A DNA stretch of 64,000 nucleotides from Actinoplanes palleronii (GCF_016862315.1 NZ_BOMS01000147.1:1-64000); one strand, 5' to 3'. Shown: positions 33,073 to 42,928, counted from the first letter of the stretch. Numbers and translations are program-made. Notes: generated by a model from the letters alone, not told the origin.

Positions 33073-35361
33073 CTACGCGACCGTGTCCAGCGCGGCGAGC
33101 CGCTCGCGGAGTCCGGCCGCCCCGGGATGATCCATGGCCTCGAGGATGGTCAGGCCGTGCCGCCAGGTTCCGGCAGCGGCGGTGTGGTCGGCAACCGCGG
33201 CGTACGCGTCGCCGAGCCGCACCGCCATGTCCGCCTCGTTGTAGCGGTCGCCCAGGTCGGCGTGCAGCCGCATCCCCTCGCGGTAGTGCTCGACGGCCAG
33301 TTCGTGACGGCCGAGCGCCTGGTGGGCCACGCCGAGGGTGTCCAGCGTGGCGGAGAGCCCGACCCGGTGCCCGATGGCGCGTTGCAACTGCGCCGCCTCC
33401 CCGCAGCGCTCCAGCGTGACCTCGTACCCGCCCTGTTCGGCGTGGAGATGTCCGATCATGTTCAGAGCCAGGCCCAGCACGACCGGGTCGCCGGCGCGGC
33501 GGGCCAGGGCGACGGCCCGTTCACCGTTGTCGAGGGCCTGGGGCCAGTCGTCGCGGAGGCTGTGGGCCCAGGCCGTCAGGTAGAGCGTGGTCGCGGCATC
33601 GGCGAGATCGTCCAGCGACAGGTACAGGTCGAGGGCCCGGGCCAGGTGGCCGAGCGCGTCGCCCGGCCGGTCCAGGCGGATGCAGCCGTTCGCGAGAACC
33701 CGATGGGAGAACGCTCGGGCGGCGGGATCGTCCAGGCGTTCCGCTGCTTCGAGCGCGGTGGCCTGCACGGCGGCCCAGTCCGTCAGGCTGCCGTTGCGGT
33801 CGAGGAACTCTCCGATGCCCCAGGCGAGCTGCCACGTTCGGCGGTCCGCCCCGACCTGCGCCGCGAGCCGGAGGACGGCGAGCAGGACCTGGTGCTCGTC
33901 GCGGAACCAGGCCATGGCGTGCGCCTCGTCGTGAAAGGGCGCCACAGTGCCGGGCGGGTCACCCATGCCCAGCGGGATCGGCTTACGCAGGGGGTTGATC
34001 GTGGTGGCTGCTGTGCACGCCGCGTACACGACATGGTCGATCAGGCGGTCCTGCGCCGCCAGGCGGGCGGCCTGCGGATCGGCCTCGGCGACCAGTTCCG
34101 CGGCGTAGGCGCGCAGCAGGTCGTGGGCGACATACCTGCCGGGGCGGTGCTCGGTGAGCAGCTGGGCGCGGGCGAGTCCGTCGAGGATGGCGCCGGCCTC
34201 GCCCGGCGTCGTCCCGGCCAGGGCTGCCGCGGCCCGATCGGACACGTCGGCACCGGGGTGCAGCCCGAGCAGCCGGAACATCCGTCGGCTGATCTCCGGG
34301 AGCAGCCGGTAGGAGCACGAGAACGCGGTCCGGACATCGGTGTTCACGTCGTCGCTGCGCAGCGCGGTGAGTCCACCGGCCGCCTGATCCAACTGCGTGG
34401 CGATCTCCGCGAGGGGAAAGCCCGGGTGGATGGTGGCCCGCGCGGCGACCAGGGCGAGGGCGAGCGGCAGGCCACCGCAGGCCGCGAGGATGCGCTCGAC
34501 CGCGGTGTCGTCGCGGGCGATCCGGGCCGCACCGAGCCTGCGGGTCAGCAGGTCACGACCGTCCTGATCATTGAACGGCTGCAGTGTCAGCGACTGCGCG
34601 CCCTCCGCCACGATCAGGCCGGTCAGGTGGTTGCGGCTGGTCAGCACGCAGTGGCAGCCCGCCGGCGGCAACAGCGGCCGGGCCTGGCCGGCGTCGGCGA
34701 CGTTGTCCAGCACGATCAGCACCCGCCGGCCACTGAGCATCGTGCGATACATCCGTTCTTGAGCTTCCAGGGTCGCCGGGAGGTGTTCGGCGGGCACCCC
34801 GAGCGAACCCAGAAGATGATGCAGGGCCTCGCTCACGCCGACCGCGCCGGCGGGATGGAACCCGCGGAGGTTCAGGTACAACTGACCGTCCGGGAACCGG
34901 TCGGCGGCGTGGTGCGCCCAGTGCAACGCCAGGGTCGTCTTGCCGACGCCCGCCATCCCGCTGATCACCACGGGGCGCCGGTCGGGCAGCATCGCGTCCA
35001 GACGGGACAGTTCGGTCGTGCGGGCGGCGAACGTCCCGGCCGGCGCGGGAAGTTCCCGGGGCACCGCCTCGCGTGTCGCGCTCCCCGGACGGCGCTGCTC
35101 CTCCAACCGGTCCCGGACCGTAGCGAACACACCCTGTTCCGCGGCGGTGGCACCGAGCAGCCGGATGAGGACGTCGAACCGGTCGGTCGGCGGCAGCACC
35201 CGCCCGGCCAGGTATTCCCCGACGATCCCGTGTGACCATCCGGTCTGCTCGGCAACCTGACGGTAGGTCAGTTCCTTCGCACCGGCATGCCGTGCCTGAC
35301 GACGCCGCAGACGCCGGAGCAACTGTCCGAGTTCCGCCACGGTGGTGATGTCGGCCGGCAC
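33073..35361 (-). CDS. XRE-HTH / NB-ARC / TPR regulator (STAND, AfsR-like)
   Basis: 762 aa. N-terminal HTH (TYRQVAEQTGWSHGIVGEYL, about 31-50), then an NB-ARC ATPase with Walker A GMAGVGKTTLAL (about 134-145) and Walker B RRVLIVLDNV, then TPR-like repeats over the last 330 residues. This layout is known for actinomycete regulators of secondary metabolism and development that switch on when ATP-bound. No target gene is obvious; the upstream subtilase is separated by a terminator. Confidence 0.85.
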   Translation of the reverse strand: MPADITTVAELGQLLRRLRRRQARHAGAKELTYRQVAEQTGWSHGIVGEYLAGRVLPPTDRFDVLIRLLGATAAEQGVFATVRDRLEEQRRPGSATREAVPRELPAPAGTFAARTTELSRLDAMLPDRRPVVISGMAGVGKTTLALHWAHHAADRFPDGQLYLNLRGFHPAGAVGVSEALHHLLGSLGVPAEHLPATLEAQERMYRTMLSGRRVLIVLDNVADAGQARPLLPPAGCHCVLTSRNHLTGLIVAEGAQSLTLQPFNDQDGRDLLTRRLGAARIARDDTAVERILAACGGLPLALALVAARATIHPGFPLAEIATQLDQAAGGLTALRSDDVNTDVRTAFSCSYRLLPEISRRMFRLLGLHPGADVSDRAAAALAGTTPGEAGAILDGLARAQLLTEHRPGRYVAHDLLRAYAAELVAEADPQAARLAAQDRLIDHVVYAACTAATTINPLRKPIPLGMGDPPGTVAPFHDEAHAMAWFRDEHQVLLAVLRLAAQVGADRRTWQLAWGIGEFLDRNGSLTDWAAVQATALEAAERLDDPAARAFSHRVLANGCIRLDRPGDALGHLARALDLYLSLDDLADAATTLYLTAWAHSLRDDWPQALDNGERAVALARRAGDPVVLGLALNMIGHLHAEQGGYEVTLERCGEAAQLQRAIGHRVGLSATLDTLGVAHQALGRHELAVEHYREGMRLHADLGDRYNEADMAVRLGDAYAAVADHTAAAGTWRHGLTILEAMDHPGAAGLRERLAALDTVA

Positions 35362-35394
35362 CTCAAACCCTTCGTCCGCACCCGGCCACGAGAC

Positions 35395-35433
35395 CGGGCC
35401 GGAGCCGTGACGTTACCCGCCGGCTCCGGCCCG
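35395..35433 (-). terminator. terminator after the subtilase gene
   Basis: A 12-bp perfect stem (35395-35406 with 35422-35433) and 15-nt loop, 18 bp after the subtilase stop and before the regulator on the same strand. Confidence 0.7.
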
Positions 35434-35451
35434 CATCGGCCCGAACTCCCG

Positions 35452-37290
35452 TCAGCGCTTCCAGGTGCGTGCGGCGGTGGTCGTGACGTTGCCGAGCTTG
35501 TCCACCGCGCGGACCCGTACGGTCATCGTCCTGCCGTATCTCGCGACCTTGATCTTGAGGGTCCACGGGGCCTTCGCGTCCCTGACCACGACCTTGCCAT
35601 TGATCAGCACCTCGACGCGGGCGACGCCGGCCGGGTCGGTGGCGGCGACCTTGACGGTGACCGTGCCACGCACCTTCGCCCCGGAGCGCGGGGCCTTACT
35701 GATCCGCACCGACGGGCCACGGTTGTCGGCGATCACCTTGCGGTCGTAGCGGGACTGGTTGCCGGCCCGATCGGACACCCGCCACTGCAGGGCGACCGTA
35801 CGGTTGAGCTTGCCGCTGTTGTACCGCACCGCGTACGGCGCCGTGGTGTCACGTCCGACGTACCGGCCGTCGGCGTACAGATCGGCGTGGGCCACGCCGC
35901 TGCCGGTGTCGGACACGCCGGTGGCCTGCACGGTGACGGTGCCGCGGAACCGGGCCGACTGCCGCGGGGAGGTGCCGGTGATCCGCGGCGCGGTCGTGTC
36001 CACGCCTGACACCGCCCGCCCCGCGCGGATCTCGCCGAACTGGGTGAAGCCCGTCGTCGGGGTGGCCTTGGCGCTACCCGTCAAGCTCTGCACCAGGGCC
36101 GTGTTGGTCGCCCGGGGATGCCTGGACTTCATCAGCGCGATCGTTCCGGCCACCAGTGGCGCCGACGCCGAGGTGCCGCAGAAGTTCGCATAACCCCCGC
36201 TGGCCAGGTCCGCGGCGAGCGTGCACCACGGCGCGGCGACGTCCACCCACTCCGGCCCGTAGTTCGATCCGTAGATCTCGTAGGTGTACGGGTCGAACGT
36301 CAGGAAGATGTCGCTCGTCTCGTCGGTGCCACCGACCGCGATCACTCCCGGGTAGGCGGCCGGGTAGCGCGGCGTCCGCACCGCGTTGTTGCCCGCCGAC
36401 GCGACCACCAGGGCGCCCTTGCGCTGTGCGTACGCCACGGCGTCGCGCAGCACGGTGAGGTTCTGCGGGGTGCCCAGCGACGCATTGATGATCTTCGCCC
36501 CCTGGTCGGCCGCGTAGACGATGCCCGCCGCGGTGGTGGCGATGCTGCCGTCGCCCGACGCGCCGAGGACCTTCACCGGCAGGATCCGGCAGGCCCAGCA
36601 GGTGCCGGCGATACCCGCCCCGTTGTTGCCCCGGGCCGCGATGAGCGACGCCACCGCGGTGCCGTGACCGCTCTCGTCGTTGGCGACCGCGTCGTTGTTC
36701 ACGAAGTCGTGGCCGCCGATGACCGCCCCGGCCAGATCGCCGATCGCGTCGACCCCGCCGTCGATCACCGCCACGGTCACCGCCGCACCGGTGGTGAGGC
36801 TCCACGCGTCCGGCACGGTGATCTGCCGCAACTCGCCCTGGTCCGACCAGCGCGGGTCGTTCGGCACCACCGCGTCGGCCCGCACCCCGGTGTCCACCTC
36901 CACGTAGGCGACCCCCGGCGACGCCCGCAACGTGGCCGTCACCGCCGCACTGCGCGACCGTGCCACGCTCACCGTCTGCGCGCCCAGCTTCGCCAGCGGT
37001 GCGCTGCCGTCGGCACGCACCCCGGCCGCACCGAGGTCGCGGGTCGCCGTGGCCGCGCTCACCCCGTCGTCGAAACCGACGACGAGCCGGACCGTGTCGC
37101 CGTCGCCCGGCTCGGCGGCGGGCGCCACCGGCCGGACCACCCCCGGTCCGCTGGCGGTGACCTGCCGCTTGCGGCTCTCGACGTCGTTCTGTTCCTTCGC
37201 GTACGCCTGTCCCGGCACCGTCCCCAGAGTCAGCAGTACCACTGCCCCGGTCAGCCCGGTTACCACCCGGCGAATCCTGTTGCCTCGCAC
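35452..37290 (-). CDS. secreted subtilisin-like S8 serine protease
   Basis: 612 aa, GTG 37290 after GGGGGA; the longer upstream frame has no signal features. Signal peptide VRGNRIRRVVTG...GQAYA. Inhibitor-like propeptide, then the catalytic triad: VTVAVIDGGVD (Asp), SGHGTAVASL (His) and CGTSASAPLVAG (Ser). Two Ig-like repeats at the C-terminus (about 425-612) with Asp/Gly-rich strands. Extracellular protein degradation. Confidence 0.9.
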   Translation of the reverse strand: MRGNRIRRVVTGLTGAVVLLTLGTVPGQAYAKEQNDVESRKRQVTASGPGVVRPVAPAAEPGDGDTVRLVVGFDDGVSAATATRDLGAAGVRADGSAPLAKLGAQTVSVARSRSAAVTATLRASPGVAYVEVDTGVRADAVVPNDPRWSDQGELRQITVPDAWSLTTGAAVTVAVIDGGVDAIGDLAGAVIGGHDFVNNDAVANDESGHGTAVASLIAARGNNGAGIAGTCWACRILPVKVLGASGDGSIATTAAGIVYAADQGAKIINASLGTPQNLTVLRDAVAYAQRKGALVVASAGNNAVRTPRYPAAYPGVIAVGGTDETSDIFLTFDPYTYEIYGSNYGPEWVDVAAPWCTLAADLASGGYANFCGTSASAPLVAGTIALMKSRHPRATNTALVQSLTGSAKATPTTGFTQFGEIRAGRAVSGVDTTAPRITGTSPRQSARFRGTVTVQATGVSDTGSGVAHADLYADGRYVGRDTTAPYAVRYNSGKLNRTVALQWRVSDRAGNQSRYDRKVIADNRGPSVRISKAPRSGAKVRGTVTVKVAATDPAGVARVEVLINGKVVVRDAKAPWTLKIKVARYGRTMTVRVRAVDKLGNVTTTAARTWKR

Positions 37291-37414
37291 GAACCATCCC
37301 CCATCGCCAGCCTGTCTGCGAGCGGACGCTAACGGGACGGCATCGACCGGCACCCGTGTTATCGGCCGGGGTTGGACAGCATTGGACAACGGGCGGGCAC
37401 GGCGTGGCGGCTGC

Positions 37415-37432
37415 CTACTACTGCAGTGGTAG
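37415..37432. promoter_or_regulatory. near-perfect palindrome upstream of the tannase-like gene
   Basis: CTACTACTGCAGTGGTAG, 18 bp, one mismatched pair, 91 bp before the ATG. A candidate operator for the tannase-like gene. Confidence 0.4.
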
Positions 37433-37523
37433 TTGCGGTGGCTGCTGTCGGTGGACGACACCGGCTTGCCGATTCGGCACGCTTTGAGCAAGCCCGGATG
37501 GTCAGCGAGAGAAGGAAACACTC

Positions 37524-39386
37524 ATGGAACTGCGCAGGCGAACGCTTCTTCAGGGGGCCATGGCCACCTCGGCGGTCAGCGTCCTGGGTCTGGCGGCGTG
37601 CACCAGCTCGGACGACAACGCGTCGCCGGACAGTTCCGCCGCACCCGCGGGCACCGGGTCGCTGGCCTTCAGCGGCAGCGCCTGGAGCTATGACGAGACG
37701 AACGACGTCTACTACCAGATCGGCCGGTCCTACCTGGCCAAGCCCGCCGCCACCGATTATGAGACGCTCGCGGTCTTCGTCCCGGGGGCTTACTTCAAGG
37801 GCACAAAAAACAGCGACGGTACGTACACGGCCGCGATCGACAGCTCCGGGAAGGTCGGCGACTTCACCGCGAGCACGGCCCCGATCGTCTTCCCGGTGAA
37901 CACGCCGGGCTACGCCGCGCAGAAGCCGCTGACCGAGTACAGCTACGACGACGTCGCGGCCTACCTGAAGGTCGGCTACGTCTACGTGCACCCGGGCCTG
38001 CGCGGCAAGGACAGCAACGGCACCGGGTACGCCGGCAACGCGCCGTGGGGTGTCACCGACCTGAAAGCCGCCGTGCGCTACGTGCGCTACAACGCCGCAC
38101 TGATCCCGGGCAGCAAGGACCGGATGGTGGTGTTCGGGATGAGCGGCGGCGGGGCGCAGAGCGCGGTGATGGGCGCGTCCGGCGACAGCGAGCTGTACAC
38201 GCCGTACCTGGAGAGCCTGGGCGCGGCGATGACCGACGCGAGCGGCAAGACCATCAGCGACGCGGTGGCCGGCGCGATGTGCTGGTGCCCGATCACCAGC
38301 CTGGACTACGCGAACGCGTCGTACGAGTGGAACATCGGCCAGTTCGCCGACACCGACACCCGGGCGGCCGGCACCTGGACGCAGAGCTACTCGACCGAGC
38401 TGGCCAAGGCGTTCGCGGCACACCAGAACAAGCTGGCCCTGAAGGACGCGTCCGGCACAACGCTCTCCCTGGACAAGTCCAGCACCGGCGTCTACCTGGG
38501 CGGCAGCTACTACGACCACCTGGTCTCGGTGGTCAACGAGTCGCTGAACAACTTCCTCACCGACACGACGTTCCCCTACACCCCGTCGAACTCGTTCATG
38601 GCCGGCATGACCGGCGGCGGAGCGCCCGGCGGCGGCGGATTCCCGGGCGGTGCGGGCATGCCGAGCGGCGGGCCGGGCGGAGCGGGTATGCCCAGCGGCG
38701 CACCGGGCGGCGGCATGCCCGGCGGCGCGCAAGGCGGTGGGCAGGCGACCGACACCACCACCTACAAGACGGTCGAGGAGTACTTCACTCACCTGAACAA
38801 AACCGGTCAGTGGGTCACCTACGACAAGGCCTCCAACACCGCGAAGGTGACCAGCCTGGCCGGCTTCGCCAAGAGCCAGAAGCCGCCGACCAAGGCGGTC
38901 GGCGCGTTCGACGGCCCGGACCGGACCGTCGGCGAGAACGTGGTGTTCGGCAGCGGCACCGACGGGCTGCACTTCTCGCCGGTCGCCGAGCAGGTCATCG
39001 CGGCCAACGAGACCGCTTTCGCGAAGCTCTCCGGCTGGACGGACGACTTCGCCGCGACCGCCTACACCGGTGACTTCGCGAAGACCGACGCGGTCGGCAA
39101 GGACGTCACCTACCGGGTCAACATGTACAGCCCGCTCTACTACCTGAACAGCATCTACGCCGGTTACCAGAAGGCGACCGTCGCACCGCACTGGCGGATC
39201 CGCACCGGCATCATGCAGGGCGACACCGCGAACGCGACCGAGGTCAACCTGGCCCTGGCGCTGCAGAACTACGGCAGCGAGGTGGACTTCGCCACCGTCT
39301 GGGGCCTGGGCCACACGATGGCCGAGCGCACCGGCGAGGCCACCGCGAACTTCATCGCCTGGGTCACCGAGACGGTCGCGAAGTAA
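37524..39386 (+). CDS. Tat-exported tannase/feruloyl-esterase-like lipoprotein
   Basis: 620 aa. The N-terminus MELRRRTLLQGAMATS...LGLAAC has a twin-arginine signal and a lipobox Cys. Nucleophile motif GMSGGGAQSA (GxSxG) near residue 210, and catalytic His in WGLGHTMAERTG. This matches subtype-B tannase-like hydrolases, which split ester bonds of phenolic acids. A Gly/Pro/Met-rich low-complexity insert of about 45 residues lies mid-protein. The substrate could be another ester. Its 3' end overlaps the next gene by 23 bp. Confidence 0.75.
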   Translation: MELRRRTLLQGAMATSAVSVLGLAACTSSDDNASPDSSAAPAGTGSLAFSGSAWSYDETNDVYYQIGRSYLAKPAATDYETLAVFVPGAYFKGTKNSDGTYTAAIDSSGKVGDFTASTAPIVFPVNTPGYAAQKPLTEYSYDDVAAYLKVGYVYVHPGLRGKDSNGTGYAGNAPWGVTDLKAAVRYVRYNAALIPGSKDRMVVFGMSGGGAQSAVMGASGDSELYTPYLESLGAAMTDASGKTISDAVAGAMCWCPITSLDYANASYEWNIGQFADTDTRAAGTWTQSYSTELAKAFAAHQNKLALKDASGTTLSLDKSSTGVYLGGSYYDHLVSVVNESLNNFLTDTTFPYTPSNSFMAGMTGGGAPGGGGFPGGAGMPSGGPGGAGMPSGAPGGGMPGGAQGGGQATDTTTYKTVEEYFTHLNKTGQWVTYDKASNTAKVTSLAGFAKSQKPPTKAVGAFDGPDRTVGENVVFGSGTDGLHFSPVAEQVIAANETAFAKLSGWTDDFAATAYTGDFAKTDAVGKDVTYRVNMYSPLYYLNSIYAGYQKATVAPHWRIRTGIMQGDTANATEVNLALALQNYGSEVDFATVWGLGHTMAERTGEATANFIAWVTETVAK

Positions 39387-40245
39387 CCGCCGACGCCGAG
39401 CGGGTCGCGTGCAGCGCGGCGAGCAGCTGCAGGCGGTCCGCGTCGGCGCTGCCCGGCTCGGTGGTGAAGACCAGCAGAACCGGGCCCGGGTTGCCGGGCA
39501 GCGGGTAGGTGTCCCAGTCCAGGGTGATGTCGCCGGCCGCCGGGATCCGGAAGGTCTTGGTGCCGCTGACCGACACCCGCACGTCGTGCCGGGCCCACAG
39601 CCGGCGGAACTCGGGGCTGCGGATGCTCAGCTCGCCGACGATCGCGGTGGCCCGCGGGTGGGTCGGGTCGGCGGCGACGGCGGCGCGCATCAGGCCGATG
39701 TAGTCGAGGGCCTGGCCCTCCCAGTCCGGGCAGCTCCGCTCGGCGGTGCGGGTGTCGTCGAAGAGCAGCAGGAGCATGTTGAGCCGGTCCGGCGGGACGT
39801 CGCGCGGGTCGCCGAGCAGGGCCTCCGCCATCGAGTTCCAGGCGAGCAGGTCGAGGTGCCGGCCGAGCACGACCGCCGGGGTGTCCATCACCCGCAGCAG
39901 CCGCCGGGTGCTCGCCGGGACGTGTTCCGGGCCGCGGTCCGGCTGCTCGGGCATCGGCCGGCGGGCCGCGTGGGCCAGCGCGAACAGGTGCCGGCGCTCG
40001 TCGCCGTCGAGCACGAGCGCGCCGGCCAGGGCGTCCAGCACGTCGTCCGACGGGCGCACCTCCCGGCCCTGCTCCATCCGCTGGTAGTAGTCGGTACTCA
40101 GCCCGGCCAGCAGGGCCAGTTCCTCGCGCCGCAGCCCGGTCACCTTGCGCCGGCCGCCCGGCTCCAGGCCGACGTCGCGCGGGCTGAGCCGGCTGCGCCG
40201 GGCACGCAGGAAATCGCCGAGCTCCCGGGCGTACGGATGGGTCAT
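39364..40245 (-). CDS. HTH regulator with MmyB-like ligand domain
   Basis: 293 aa. HTH about 35-75 (VTGLRREELALLAGLSTDYYQRMEQGREVRPSDDVLDALA, in part), then an MmyB-like/PAS-type C-domain with aromatic pocket residues (LLAWNSMAEALLGD, DYIGLMRAAVAADP). This actinobacterial family usually controls a neighbouring dehydrogenase, and here an SDR gene is divergent with an operator between. Confidence 0.87.
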   Translation of the reverse strand: MTHPYARELGDFLRARRSRLSPRDVGLEPGGRRKVTGLRREELALLAGLSTDYYQRMEQGREVRPSDDVLDALAGALVLDGDERRHLFALAHAARRPMPEQPDRGPEHVPASTRRLLRVMDTPAVVLGRHLDLLAWNSMAEALLGDPRDVPPDRLNMLLLLFDDTRTAERSCPDWEGQALDYIGLMRAAVAADPTHPRATAIVGELSIRSPEFRRLWARHDVRVSVSGTKTFRIPAAGDITLDWDTYPLPGNPGPVLLVFTTEPGSADADRLQLLAALHATRSASAVTSRPSR

Positions 40246-40279
40246 TCCGCAAGTGTGCCGCCTGCCCGGACCGGCACGG

Positions 40280-40296
40280 TAGGTCTCGCAGACCTA
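40280..40296. promoter_or_regulatory. operator between regulator and SDR genes
   Basis: TAGGTCT-CGC-AGACCTA, a perfect 7-bp inverted repeat with 3-nt centre, in the 131-bp divergent gap. It is 35 bp from the regulator start, as expected for the MmyB-type protein's own site. Confidence 0.65.
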
Positions 40297-40376
40297 GGCA
40301 ACGAAGTGCGACCGAACCCGCTCCCGCAGCTCCTACCGTCGTCGGCGTAGCGCACCGACACACCTTGGAGCAGCAG

Positions 40377-41282
40377 ATGACCGGATGGACCGCCGACCGC
40401 ATCCCCGACCAGCACGGCCGGGTCGCCGTGGTGACCGGCGCCAACTCGGGTCTCGGCCTGGTCACCGCGACCGAGCTGGCCCGGCACGGCGCCCACGTGG
40501 TGCTCGCCGTCCGCAACACCGCCGCCGGGCAGGACGCCGCCCGGCGGATCGGCGGGGACGTCGAGGTCCGCGAGCTGGACCTGGCGTCGCTCGCCTCGGT
40601 ACGCGCCTTCGCGGCGACGCTGGCCGCCGACCACCCGGCGATCGACCTGCTGGTCAACAACGCCGGGCTGGTGCTGCTCGGCCCGCGCCGGGTCACCGCT
40701 GACGGCTTCGAGCTGCACCTCGGCACGAACATGCTGGGCCACTTCGCGCTGACCGGCCTGCTGCTCGACGCGCTGGCCGCCGCGCCGAAGCCGCGGGTGG
40801 TCAGCCTCAGCTCGATCACCCACAAGAGCGCGCACCTGGACTTCGGCGACCTGATGATGGAGCGGAACTACAAACCCAGTCCCGCGTACGGCCGGTCCAA
40901 GCTCGCCACCACGCTCTTCGGTCTGGAGCTGGACCGCCGGCTGCGCGCCACCGGCTCACCGATCGTCAGCACCCTGGCGCACCCGGGGCTGACCCGCACC
41001 AACCTGACGCCGCGGGCCTGGGAGCACAAGGGCCGGCTCGGTCGGGCGATCGCGACGGTCGGGCTGCTGGCCACCCAGTCGGTCGAGCAGGGCACGCTGC
41101 CGCAGCTGCGCGCCGCGACCGACCCGGCCGTGGTCGGTGGCCAGTTCTTCGGGCCGGCCGGGCTCGGCGAGACCCGTGGCCGGGTCACCGAGGCGAAGCT
41201 CAGCCGGGAGGCCGCCGACCCGGCCGTCGCCACGCGGCTCTGGGCCGCCGCGCAGGAGCTGACCGGGGTCAGGTACCTCTGA
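40377..41282 (+). CDS. short-chain dehydrogenase/reductase
   Basis: 301 aa, ATG 40377 after GGAG at 40367; a TTG at 40365 lies inside that site. TGANSGLG (NAD(P) binding), NNAG, catalytic Tyr-Lys in YGRSKLA. Similar to plant-type/protochlorophyllide-reductase-like SDRs with a longer C-terminus. Probably repressed by the divergent MmyB-type regulator. The convergent SMP-30-like gene overlaps its end by 14 bp. Confidence 0.87.
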   Translation: MTGWTADRIPDQHGRVAVVTGANSGLGLVTATELARHGAHVVLAVRNTAAGQDAARRIGGDVEVRELDLASLASVRAFAATLAADHPAIDLLVNNAGLVLLGPRRVTADGFELHLGTNMLGHFALTGLLLDALAAAPKPRVVSLSSITHKSAHLDFGDLMMERNYKPSPAYGRSKLATTLFGLELDRRLRATGSPIVSTLAHPGLTRTNLTPRAWEHKGRLGRAIATVGLLATQSVEQGTLPQLRAATDPAVVGGQFFGPAGLGETRGRVTEAKLSREAADPAVATRLWAAAQELTGVRYL

Positions 41283-42255
41283 CCAGTACGGCGACGTCGT
41301 CCTCGGTCAGGCTGCCGAGCACCAGCACCCCGTCGCGTTCGGCGACCGAGGTGACGAACCCGTACGAGCCGTCGGCGACCCGCAGGTCGTGGACCCGGCT
41401 GCCGTCCAGGTCGAAGGCCATCACCCAGGCGATCGGCACCGGCTGGGGGCGCAGCGCGGCGGGCAGGTTCCAGACCAGCAGGCGCAGGAACCCGGGCAGT
41501 GGCAGCAGCCGATCGAGCAGGGTGTTGCGGGGTGCCGCGATCGCCACCCAGACCAGCCCGTCACCGCCGAGCCACATGTTGTCCGGGAAGCCGGGCAGGT
41601 TGCCGACCAGGGTCTCGGTGTCGCCGGCCCGGGAGCCGGTCAGCCAGTGCCGTTGCACGCGATAGCCGGTGGTCTCCGCGACCAGCAGGTACGACTCGTC
41701 CGGCGCCAGCACCAGCCCGTTGGCGAACTTCAGCCCGCTGAGCACGGTGGTGACCGCGCCGTCCGGGTCCCGGCGCAGCAGCCGGCCGGTGTTCGAGTGT
41801 TCGAAGACGTCGCCGAGGTGCTGGTCGAGGTGCCACTGCGACGTCGAGGTGGTGAACCAGATCGTGCCGTCGAGCCCCTGGACCACGTTGCTGGCGAAGG
41901 TGAGCGGCTCGCCGTCCACGGTGTCCACGAGCACCTCGACGGAGCCGTCCGGCCGCACCTCGAGGAGGCCGCGATCGTGGTCGCAGACCAGGACCCCGCC
42001 GTCGGGCCGCGGGTGCAGTCCGAGCGGGCGGCCGCCGGTCTCGGCCAGCACGGTGCGGTCACCGGTGGCCGGGTCGATCCGGACGATGCGCCCGTCCGCC
42101 GTACCCGTGATGATCTTGCCCTGGTCGTCGAAGACGACGTCTTCCGGGCCGTGCCCGCCGGTCGGCAGCCGCCGCACCGCCAGCGGTCCGGTCGGTCCCG
42201 GATCGGTGACGGCGGGCGGGCTCCAGCGGCGCGGATGGATCAGGCGGCGGGTCAT
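41269..42255 (-). CDS. SMP-30/strictosidine-synthase-like beta-propeller protein
   Basis: 328 aa. GPEDVVFDDQGKIITGTADGRI, NVVQGLDGTIWFT and ANGLVLAPDESYLLVAETTGYRV mark the six-bladed propeller. The last matches the strictosidine-synthase/APMAP branch. Actinobacterial members may be lactonases; the catalytic residues cannot be assigned with confidence. No signal peptide. Confidence 0.78.
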   Translation of the reverse strand: MTRRLIHPRRWSPPAVTDPGPTGPLAVRRLPTGGHGPEDVVFDDQGKIITGTADGRIVRIDPATGDRTVLAETGGRPLGLHPRPDGGVLVCDHDRGLLEVRPDGSVEVLVDTVDGEPLTFASNVVQGLDGTIWFTTSTSQWHLDQHLGDVFEHSNTGRLLRRDPDGAVTTVLSGLKFANGLVLAPDESYLLVAETTGYRVQRHWLTGSRAGDTETLVGNLPGFPDNMWLGGDGLVWVAIAAPRNTLLDRLLPLPGFLRLLVWNLPAALRPQPVPIAWVMAFDLDGSRVHDLRVADGSYGFVTSVAERDGVLVLGSLTEDDVAVLVRGT

Positions 42256-42286
42256 GCCATCGAGTCTTCCCTATGCCGATGCGGGA

Positions 42287-42928
42287 TCAGGTGGTGGCGA
42301 TCTCGTTGGCCTTCGCCCGCACGGTCAGTTTCTTCGTCTTGGTGCCGTCCGGGCCGGTCGCGGTGAGCAGGTAGGTGTGTGTCGCGTAGCTGCCCGGCTC
42401 GGCGTCGCCGCACGGGAAGTTCAGGCTGACCGAGTCCTTGGTGCCGTACGTGTCGTAGATGCCGGGGCCGTCGACCGAGATCGTGGTCGACTCGGCGTGG
42501 CTGACCTTCCACTCCAGGACCACCGGGTCGCCCTCGTACTTGACCTGATCGGTTCCGGACGGGCAGGACGGCTTCGACGCGACCCGGAAGTAGGAGATCG
42601 ACGGGCCGGTCGGCTCCGAGGTGGTCGGCGCGGTCGAGGTGGACGTCTTGTGGGTGGAGATCACCTTCGGGGTGTGCGCGCCGGACGACGGCTCCGGCGA
42701 CTCCGAGGACTGCGGGTCGGCCAGGTCGGAGGACTCGACGGAAGGTTCATCGGCCGGGGCGGAGGCGTCGGCCGAGGTGGCCGGGCCGGGCAGGGAGCCG
42801 GTGCCGGTGACGCGGTTGTGGGAAAGGGCGTATCCGGCCGCCACGGCGAGGATCACCAGGGCGAGCAGAACCGTGATGAACCAGCGGCGTCGCGCCGCTG
42901 CCGATGACGTGGCGTCCTGAGCCGACAC
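42287..42928 (-). CDS. membrane-anchored Ser/Pro-rich protein with Ig-like domain
   Basis: 213 aa, GTG 42928 after GGGAGGA. One membrane span at about 17-37 (WFITVLLALVILAVAAGYAL), a Ser/Asp/Pro/Thr-rich stalk, then an Ig-like or CARDB-like beta domain with paired Cys (KPSCPSG and NFPCGDA). Probably surface displayed. I do not recognise a specific function; no operon partner is clear. Confidence 0.65.
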   Translation of the reverse strand: MSAQDATSSAAARRRWFITVLLALVILAVAAGYALSHNRVTGTGSLPGPATSADASAPADEPSVESSDLADPQSSESPEPSSGAHTPKVISTHKTSTSTAPTTSEPTGPSISYFRVASKPSCPSGTDQVKYEGDPVVLEWKVSHAESTTISVDGPGIYDTYGTKDSVSLNFPCGDAEPGSYATHTYLLTATGPDGTKTKKLTVRAKANEIATT

